Below are positions 58,860 through 64,000 of a DNA stretch of 64,000 bases, piece after piece. The notes below the pieces were generated by a model. The model was not told where the DNA came from, did no database searches, and was given only the letters and a program-made list of their open reading frames with translations. A program made the translations under genes and the position numbers. This stretch comes from Paraeggerthella hominis. Lineage in GTDB: Bacteria > Actinomycetota > Coriobacteriia > Coriobacteriales > Eggerthellaceae. Each line of letters opens with the position of its first letter. Position 1 is the first letter of the stretch. The stretch lies in contig NZ_JAJNOQ010000002.1 of the NCBI RefSeq assembly GCF_021044775.1, positions 186,001-250,000 of the forward strand, read 5' to 3'.

Positions 58860-59165
58860 CAAAGGAGGAACGAGTTTTCCGTCACAACTCGCAGTATTCT
58901 GCCATTACACCGTTTCGCCACACTTCACAACCGTCGCGTTTGCCCAAATATCATTGTCGAACACGTTAAGGACATGATACCAAGGCGATCTAGCCAATGC
59001 ATGACGTGCGTCCAGCGCGCAGCCATCTTCGATCCATCCGAATCTTGCACGGATCTAGCTTCTACATGACCCCGCTCTGCTTTGAATCTAACGCAGCGCT
59101 CGCTCGAACCTTGCACGGATCTAGCAAGAATCTACGTCGATCCTAGCACAGGAGGTCAGAGGCGT
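58860..59165. other. Intergenic region upstream of rpsF with 16-bp direct repeat
   Basis: No gene is supported. CTTGCACGGATCTAGC occurs twice (59044-59059 and 59110-59125). The rpsF promoter should lie here but no consensus elements stand out. Confidence 0.5.
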
Positions 59166-59196
59166 AAAAAAGCCGCGACCCTCTGCAGGCCGCGGC
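59166..59196 (-). terminator. Rho-independent terminator of the acidic protein gene
   Basis: GCCGCG (59172-59177) pairs with CGCGGC (59191-59196); on the minus strand TTTTTT follows. Confidence 0.82.
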
Positions 59197-59231
59197 AATC
59201 AATGCGAACAATATGTTCAGGGGAAAACGCC

Positions 59232-59741
59232 TTACTCGGCAACGTCTTCCTCGAGGTATTTCTCTTCGATATCTTCATCGGCGTAGGAATCGGCATCCTG
59301 AAGCGCGATCATGAAGTTGGGAGCTTCGCCAATATAAGCCGGCTCCTCCTCGAATTTCACCTCTCCGTCTTCGGAAGTCTCGTACAGGTACCCCACGGCG
59401 TATCCGGTGTCTTCGCCGGGAATGCCGCCTTCGGCGATCAAAGCGTCCTTCACGCCGTCGTCCACTTCGATGTAGCCGTCGTAGCACAGAGCGTACGCCG
59501 CCGCGCCGCGGGCATGCTCGACGGTGTGACGCGCAAAGTTGAAGCACTCCTCAGCAGACTCGCCGGGATGATTCTCCAGGAACAGGTTTTCCTTCACCAC
59601 CAAGGCCGTGAAAGGAATTACCTCGGATCCTTGAGCCAGTTTCTCTTTAGCTTCCTCAAGCGAGAACAGCAGAACCTTCTCCAGGGTTTCAGGAATCTCG
59701 GGAACCTCTACGTCAGCGCTCTCGACCATGCGATCAGCCAT
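59232..59741 (-). CDS. Conserved acidic protein of unknown function
   Basis: 169 residues, strongly acidic (many Glu/Asp, few basic residues). No membrane segment and no recognised motif. The centre NHPGESAEECFNFARHTVEHARGAAAYALCYDGYIE is probably helical followed by a strand; the C-terminus is a run of Glu/Asp. It has AAAGGACG upstream and its own terminator, so it is an independent, probably expressed gene next to the ribosomal operon. Confidence 0.72.
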   Translation of the reverse strand: MADRMVESADVEVPEIPETLEKVLLFSLEEAKEKLAQGSEVIPFTALVVKENLFLENHPGESAEECFNFARHTVEHARGAAAYALCYDGYIEVDDGVKDALIAEGGIPGEDTGYAVGYLYETSEDGEVKFEEEPAYIGEAPNFMIALQDADSYADEDIEEKYLEEDVAE

Positions 59742-59909
59742 AACCTCGTCCTTTCAATGAAACGCTCGTACCTTTTCGCAAGCGTGTCTCATAACGGCAA
59801 TACCGTTTTTTCGCTGCATTCAGTGTAGAGCTTGCCAACCTTAACGCGTATGACTGCCGATGGTATGCGTTGTATCTTCAGAATTCTCAGGCTTACGCGC
59901 GGGCTCTTT

Positions 59910-59925
59910 TGTTTCACGTGAAACG
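59910..59925. other. parS: parS-like ParB binding site 3
   Basis: TGTTTCACGTGAAACG contains the 14-base core GTTTCACGTGAAAC and differs from site 1 only in the last base. It is in the gap between the acidic-protein and MarR genes. Confidence 0.87.
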
Positions 59926-59980
59926 AAGGCTATGTCCGCGTCGAAGCGCATGCATAATGGAAGCTGGGAATGAAACGCAT

Positions 59981-60012
59981 AAAAAACCCTGCACCGCCGA
60001 AGCAATGCAGGG
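59981..60012 (-). terminator. Rho-independent terminator of the MarR gene
   Basis: CCCTGCA (59987-59993) pairs with TGCAGGG (60006-60012); on the minus strand TTTTTT follows. Confidence 0.83.
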
Positions 60013-60036
60013 CTCCTTTATTTTGAACAGCGCAGC

Positions 60037-60507
60037 TTAGTGACAGCTGCAACGATGGGCTTTGCGGCCCTTCTTTTCCCCATTGATGCCCTTGTCCTTC
60101 ATGGACAGAATAAGCTTCTCGGTTATCGCGTTCAGCTGAGCGACCTCTTCCTCGTTCAGACAAGACAGGATTTCATCAGCTGTTTTATCCTGCGCGACAA
60201 CGCGCTTCTGAGCAACAGCGCGGCCTTCGTTGGTCAACTTTACCGCGTAGGTGCGCTCGCCGTCCGCGTCCTCGATGGTCGCGTATCCGTTGCGAACCGC
60301 CTTCTTCACGATATCCTTGAGCTCGCTGCGGCTCATACCCATCACGCCTACCAGATCGCGCTGGGTTGCACCGTCGTTTTCGATCAAGGCGTTCAACAAT
60401 GCGCCCTGGCCGCGCTTATAGCTTTTAGGGCCGTTCTTGTGAAATCCCAGGCGCGTAAGCTTGCTGGCTTTCTTCAGTTGGTTCAACGTCATAGTAGCTT
60501 GATTCAT
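60037..60507 (-). CDS. MarR-family regulator with Cys/His tail
   Basis: 156 residues from the ATG at 60507 (AAGGA 6 bases upstream). The winged helix (about 38-100) includes GATQRDLVGVMGMSRSELKDIVKKAV and the wing DADGERTYAVKLT. A helical C-terminus mediates dimerisation. The last residues KAHRCSCH hold a CxCH cluster that may bind metal or react with oxidants. The promoter region is AT-rich with a 12-bp direct repeat. Target genes are not evident. Confidence 0.83.
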   Translation of the reverse strand: MNQATMTLNQLKKASKLTRLGFHKNGPKSYKRGQGALLNALIENDGATQRDLVGVMGMSRSELKDIVKKAVRNGYATIEDADGERTYAVKLTNEGRAVAQKRVVAQDKTADEILSCLNEEEVAQLNAITEKLILSMKDKGINGEKKGRKAHRCSCH

Positions 60508-60577
60508 AGGTATTCCTTCTTGCATCTTATTGATCTCTGTATGACAGAAGCTACTATACCGCTTGTTTTTTCACCTA

Positions 60578-60645
60578 TTATATTATTCATAAATTCATCG
60601 TGATTAATAGTTTTGGCTGATTATAAGCAGTATTTATATTATTCA
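60578..60645. repeat. Direct repeats upstream of the MarR gene
   Basis: TTATATTATTCA occurs at 60578-60589 and 60634-60645 in an AT-rich tract upstream of the MarR start. It is a candidate binding site for the regulator. Confidence 0.5.
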
Positions 60646-60659
60646 CGAATAAGGAGTTA

Positions 60660-61016
60660 TCAGCTCCTGAGCACCTTCTCCAAGGGTTTCCCCTTTGCCA
60701 GCTCGTCAACCAGCTTATCCAAGCGACGGATGTTCCTCATGAGCGGATCCTCTATGGCTTCAACGCGCACGCCGCACACGACGCCGGTTACCTTGTCGGC
60801 GCAAGGATTGATTTGCGGCGCCTGCTCGAAAAACGCGACAAGGTCGGTGTCGTCGCTCGTCTTTTCCTGCAACTCTTCCTGACCGTATCCCGTCAGCCAA
60901 CGAATTGCCTCGTCAAGCTCGGTTTTTGAGCGTCCCTTTCGCTCCACTTTTTGAAGGTAGAGCGGGTAGACGCGGGAAAACGGCATGGAAAACACCTTTG
61001 AGGGATCTTTGCTCAT
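60660..61016 (-). CDS. DUF2200 protein
   Basis: 118 residues from the ATG at 61016 (AGGAG 10 bases upstream); a GTG three codons earlier overlaps the previous stop and is an alternative. FSRVYPLYLQKVERKGRSK, IRWLTGYGQEEL and GVVCGVRVEAIEDPLMRNIRRLDKLVDELAKGK match the DUF2200 family (in parts). Members are small cytosolic proteins of unknown function. It is directly coupled to the DUF1905 gene upstream. Confidence 0.87.
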   Translation of the reverse strand: MSKDPSKVFSMPFSRVYPLYLQKVERKGRSKTELDEAIRWLTGYGQEELQEKTSDDTDLVAFFEQAPQINPCADKVTGVVCGVRVEAIEDPLMRNIRRLDKLVDELAKGKPLEKVLRS

Positions 61017-61017
61017 G

Positions 61018-61308
61018 TCATTCACGCTCCTGCACGGTTACATGGACCGTGTCGCCGATACCTTTGCCAAGTTCGCTTCGTATGCCTTTCAATATACCCA
61101 CTATATAGCAAACAGAGCCGTCTTCGTTTTTCACTCCCATGTTGACGATGCTCCCGTCGTAGGGAATCCCGTCGAACGTGACACGGGCTTTGACGCGGCC
61201 TTTTCCGAACTCTTGGCGAACGTCGTAAGGAAACGGAACGTACGCGCCGCCTTTTCCAATTTCCGATGAACGAATAACCGCATCGTATTCGTATACCGCA
61301 GGATTCAT
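61018..61308 (-). CDS. DUF1905 protein
   Basis: 96 residues from the ATG at 61308 (GAGGGA upstream); an open frame running upstream reads through a tRNA and is not coding. GGAYVPFPYDVRQEFGKGRVKARVTFDG and YIVGILKGIRSELGKGIGDTV (in parts) are typical of the DUF1905 beta-barrel. Function unknown. It overlaps or abuts the DUF2200 gene. Confidence 0.87.
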   Translation of the reverse strand: MNPAVYEYDAVIRSSEIGKGGAYVPFPYDVRQEFGKGRVKARVTFDGIPYDGSIVNMGVKNEDGSVCYIVGILKGIRSELGKGIGDTVHVTVQERE

Positions 61309-61352
61309 AATGGTCCCTCGCTTCGAGTATCCGAATGAATAAGGAGCATGAT

Positions 61353-61378
61353 AAAACAAAAAGCGCCCGAAGGCGCTT
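61353..61378 (-). terminator. Rho-independent terminator of the tRNA-Ser pair
   Basis: AAGCGCC/GGCGCTT stem (61361-61378); on the minus strand TTTTTG follows. Confidence 0.75.
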
Positions 61379-61388
61379 GTTTGAAAAC

Positions 61389-61481
61389 TGGCGGAGGAGG
61401 AGGGATTCGAACCCTCGTCACCGGGGTTGCCGGTGAAACGGTTTTCGAGACCGCCGCATTCAACCACTCTGCCACCCCTCC
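61389..61481 (-). tRNA. tRNA-Ser (anticodon CGA)
   Basis: 93 nt with acceptor GGAGGGG/CTCCTCC, anticodon loop CTCGAAA, a long variable arm and encoded CCA. Confidence 0.95.
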
Positions 61482-61544
61482 GCTTGGGGTGTCGAGGCTA
61501 TGCCCCGTACTGCAAACGCGCCCTTAAAGGGCGCGGAATTAATC

Positions 61545-61636
<92 letters not shown>

Positions 61637-61944
61637 GCTTCATGGAATTGCACACCTGAATCGAAACCAGGTCGTGCAGCGAGTATGTAGTATACAACAG
61701 CCCTTACGTCCCCACAAGCAATAAATTTCACCTTCACGAGCTTCCCAACCACAGCCCCCATCAATCCAAACCCATGCGCCCGGCGCGAAACAACCTTCGC
61801 TCGGCAAGCACGCCGCCTTGCCCGAAAACCACGGCGCATCACCGCGGCGTACCGCCGCACACGCCCATCGGAAGCAAGCCCTGAAAAGCAGCAAGCCGGC
61901 CGCTGCGCGCGGTCGGCTTGCTCTCAATTTATGGGAAGCACCTA
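61637..61944. other. Intergenic region upstream of the tRNA-Ser genes
   Basis: About 300 bases between prsA and the tRNA pair. Apart from the prsA terminator at its right end nothing was recognised; the tRNA promoter should lie here. Confidence 0.4.
61885..61922 (-). terminator. Terminator-like hairpin of prsA
   Basis: AGCAAGCCGGCCG (61890-61902) pairs with CGGTCGGCTTGCT (61910-61922) with one wobble; on the minus strand GCTTTTC follows. Confidence 0.7.
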
Positions 61945-63180
61945 TTACGAAGCTTCTGCAGGCTGGCCGGAGCCTTCGCTCTTCTGCTCGCCTTCGGAAG
62001 AAGCATTGTCAGCGTTTCCGGAGTTGTTGGAAGAGTTATCGGCGCTACCTGCTTGCGCGCCCTGATCGGTGGAATTACCCGACTGAGCAGCAGATTCATC
62101 CGTCTTGTACTTCGTCACGTCAACGTTGTAGGGAACGTCAGCAGGCATGTCGTTGATCTTCACGTCAGACGCCTCGCGCTGCTCATCGACCCACTTCTGG
62201 TACGCCTCGGACTGAGCCTGAGACTTCAAAGACTGCTTGATCGTATCCAGCCAGTCGGAAGGAATCTGATCGACGCTGGTGATCTCCACCTTTTCGGTGC
62301 CGTCTTCAGCCTTGGTCTTGGGAGCCTGGTACACATCGGTGCACTTGATGATATGGATGCCGTACGTGCTGGTCACCAGCCCGCTTACCTGGTCTTTCTG
62401 CAGGTTGTTGAGCGCATCTTGATACTCGGTCACCAGCTTGGATGTCTTATCCCAACCGATGTCGCCGCCCTTTTCGGCGGAAGCGGTATCGTGCGAGTAC
62501 TCCTTAGCAGCTTCAGCGAAATCAAGCGCGCCGGAGTTGATCTTGTCCAACACTTCCTGGGCGGTTGCCTCGGCACCGCTATCGAACAGGATATGGGAAG
62601 AGCGACGGGCGCCGTCGTAGGCAGTTGCATACATCTGCGCATACTGAAGCTGGTCCGCTTCGCTGGGATCCTCGTCGACGGTGAACGATTCCTTCAGGTA
62701 CTTGTCTGTGAGCTGCAGCTTGACCTCTGCGCGATAATCGTCTTCGGTCATGCCGGACTGTTCGAGCGCGGCCTGCCACTTCTCATCGTTTTCGTAGTTG
62801 CTCTTCATCTGGTCGACGTAGCCGTTCACTTCCGCGTCATCAACCGTGACGCCGCGATCAGCCGCGTGAGCCCTGATAACCTCGCGCGTTACGAACGCAT
62901 CGATGACCTGCTCTCGGAATTCTGCAGGATTCTTATCGAGCTGGACAAGATACTTACCCCAAGAATCCTCATCGGTCATGCCGTACTGGGTTCTCAGGTT
63001 TTCGATGTACTTAGTCACATCGCCTTCGGAAATCTCGACGCCGTTCACCGTGGCTGCCACGCTGTCGGTGCCGGAACCACCCGAGGATCCGTTGCCTCCC
63101 GTGCAGCCTGCCAGCCCCCAAACGCACGCAGCGGAGATGCCAACAGCACACACGGTCTTTACAAGATGCAGCTTTTTCAT
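61945..63180 (-). CDS. prsA: Extracellular foldase lipoprotein PrsA-type (parvulin)
   Basis: 411 residues. A signal peptide ends in the lipobox GLAGC (lipidated Cys26) and a Gly/Ser linker follows. A SurA/PrsA N-terminal chaperone domain (VAATVNGVEISEGDV...) surrounds a parvulin rotamase (about 195-290: RRSSHILFD, DFAEAAKEYSHDTASAEKGGDIGW, YGIHIIKC). The C-terminal tail is Ser/Asn/Gly-rich. PrsA proteins fold secreted proteins outside the membrane. GGAAGGG lies upstream. Confidence 0.93.
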   Translation of the reverse strand: MKKLHLVKTVCAVGISAACVWGLAGCTGGNGSSGGSGTDSVAATVNGVEISEGDVTKYIENLRTQYGMTDEDSWGKYLVQLDKNPAEFREQVIDAFVTREVIRAHAADRGVTVDDAEVNGYVDQMKSNYENDEKWQAALEQSGMTEDDYRAEVKLQLTDKYLKESFTVDEDPSEADQLQYAQMYATAYDGARRSSHILFDSGAEATAQEVLDKINSGALDFAEAAKEYSHDTASAEKGGDIGWDKTSKLVTEYQDALNNLQKDQVSGLVTSTYGIHIIKCTDVYQAPKTKAEDGTEKVEITSVDQIPSDWLDTIKQSLKSQAQSEAYQKWVDEQREASDVKINDMPADVPYNVDVTKYKTDESAAQSGNSTDQGAQAGSADNSSNNSGNADNASSEGEQKSEGSGQPAEAS

Positions 63181-63350
63181 AAGACCCTTCCCTCGAACAC
63201 GCGTGGTCTTCGCAGTTCATCTGCAAATAACCTGCATGTAAAGATACTGGGCCGTATTTTCGCATACGCACGAAATAGGGTCTCACCTTGCACAAGAAGC
63301 CCATGTTCGATTCACAGTCCCCACGCCAGGTTCAGGGAAAACCCTGATAC

Positions 63351-63380
63351 GAAAAGCGCCGCCTCGCATGAGACGGCGCT
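63351..63380 (-). terminator. Rho-independent terminator of typA
   Basis: AGCGCCGCCTC/GAGACGGCGCT stem with loop GCAT (63355-63380); on the minus strand TTTTCG follows. Confidence 0.8.
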
Positions 63381-63404
63381 CGGAACTGCCTTGACTGAAA
63401 AAGC

Positions 63405-64000
63405 CTACTTCTTGTTGGCCTTCTTACGCTCGGTAGCGGAAAGAATGCGCTTGCGCAGGCGAATGCTCTTCGGAGTGATTTCCACCAGCTCGTCGCCTTC
63501 GATGTACTCGAGCGCTTCCTCAAGCGTGAAGGTTTGCGGGGGAGTCAGCTGGATGGCCTTGTCGGCGCCCGACGAACGCTGGTTGCCCAGCTGCTTCGAC
63601 TTCGCAATGTTGACCACCATGTCGCCCTCTTTCGCAGACTGGCCAACGATCATGCCCTCGTAGCAATCCTCGCCCGGACCGACGAACAGCTTGCCGCGCT
63701 CCTGCAGGGCGTCGAGCGCATACGCAACGCTCTTCTCGGTGGACATGCTGATCAGCGAACCGTTCTTGCGGCCGCCGAACTCGCCGCGATACGGCCCGTA
63801 CTCGCTGAAGTGGTGGAACATGGTGGCTTCACCGCGCGTGACGTTCAAAAGGCGCGTGCGCAGGCCCATGGTGCCGCGCGAGGGAATCTTGAACACGAGG
63901 TGCGTCTGATCGCCGCGCTGGAACATGTCGGCCATTTCGCCGCCGGCGCTGCCGAACACCTCGATCGCCTTGCCGGCGTACTCGCTCGGCACGTCGACGG
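63405..64000 (-). CDS. typA: GTP-binding protein TypA/BipA, C-terminal part (5' end outside window)
   Basis: The frame is open to the window edge; about 198 C-terminal residues of a roughly 610-residue protein are present. Visible are FKIPSRGTMGLRTRLLNVTRGEATMFHHFSEY (in parts), GVGPGEDCYEGMIVGQ-type residues (FVGPGEDCYEGMIVGQ) and the C-terminal TPKSIRLRKRIL, all typical of BipA domain V and the C-terminal domain. It is a ribosome-associated GTPase needed for assembly and growth under stress. Ends in a Lys-rich tail. Confidence 0.95.
   Translation of the reverse strand, partial: VDVPSEYAGKAIEVFGSAGGEMADMFQRGDQTHLVFKIPSRGTMGLRTRLLNVTRGEATMFHHFSEYGPYRGEFGGRKNGSLISMSTEKSVAYALDALQERGKLFVGPGEDCYEGMIVGQSAKEGDMVVNIAKSKQLGNQRSSGADKAIQLTPPQTFTLEEALEYIEGDELVEITPKSIRLRKRILSATERKKANKK

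Overview
The window looks like chromosomal DNA of a high-GC, monoderm anaerobe of the class Coriobacteriia, probably Eggerthellaceae. The inference rests on gene content: a PASTA-type Ser/Thr kinase, an NRAMP-related transporter lacking the usual transition-metal ligands, a phenylacetate-CoA ligase next to indolepyruvate:ferredoxin oxidoreductase, secretin-free type IV pilus genes, and core genes on a GC-rich background. No 16S rRNA or other decisive marker is present, so the genus is not resolved. Three parS-like ParB palindromes (21.5, 50.5 and 59.9 kb) and the rpsF-ssb-rpsR-rplI...dnaB cluster suggest an origin-proximal location. Most genes right of 34 kb run leftward, which fits oriC lying to the right of the window.

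Layout. 1-6.2 kb (mostly +): the C-terminal part of a PASTA kinase, an osmolyte (betaine/choline-type) ABC transporter with fused permease and binding domains, and a TetR-ABC-2 export operon with an operator-like palindrome. 6.2-24.7 kb: a lipoprotein, tRNA-Arg, a putative Mg2+ uptake pair (PRC/MgtE_N/CBS sensor plus NRAMP-related carrier), an Rrf2 regulator, 5-formyl-THF cyclo-ligase, an NhaC-type antiporter, a YdcF protein, a sodium:solute symporter, paaK, iorBA, a zinc-ribbon protein, a YhhQ-type transporter, purE, a TetR regulator and tatA.

24.7-33.9 kb is an accessory block of mixed base composition, bounded on the right by tRNA-Phe. It holds an exonuclease fused to two transposase-like zinc ribbons, an AbiD/AbiF-type HEPN protein with a possible small RNA next to it, three cell-surface or membrane proteins divergent from an XRE regulator with a perfect 20-bp palindrome between them, a ribbon-helix-helix protein with operator-like direct repeats, a small membrane protein, a membrane-anchored Mrr-like nuclease and an IS1595-like transposase.

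34-47.4 kb is one leftward type IV pilus locus: a 1371-residue giant prepilin, three small prepilin-like proteins, PilB, PilT, PilC, a major pilin, the prepilin peptidase and PilM/PilN/PilO. The presence of PilT implies retraction. The giant prepilin is the most unusual single gene and could be a pilus-tip adhesin.

47.8-64 kb is mainly housekeeping: a HemN/HemW-like radical SAM protein, purD, purA, a YhaN/YhaO Rad50-Mre11-like pair, dnaB, rplI, rpsR, ssb, rpsF, a conserved acidic protein, a MarR regulator, DUF2200 and DUF1905 proteins, two tRNA-Ser genes, the PrsA foldase and the C-terminal part of TypA/BipA. Functions come from motif recognition by eye. No database search was run.
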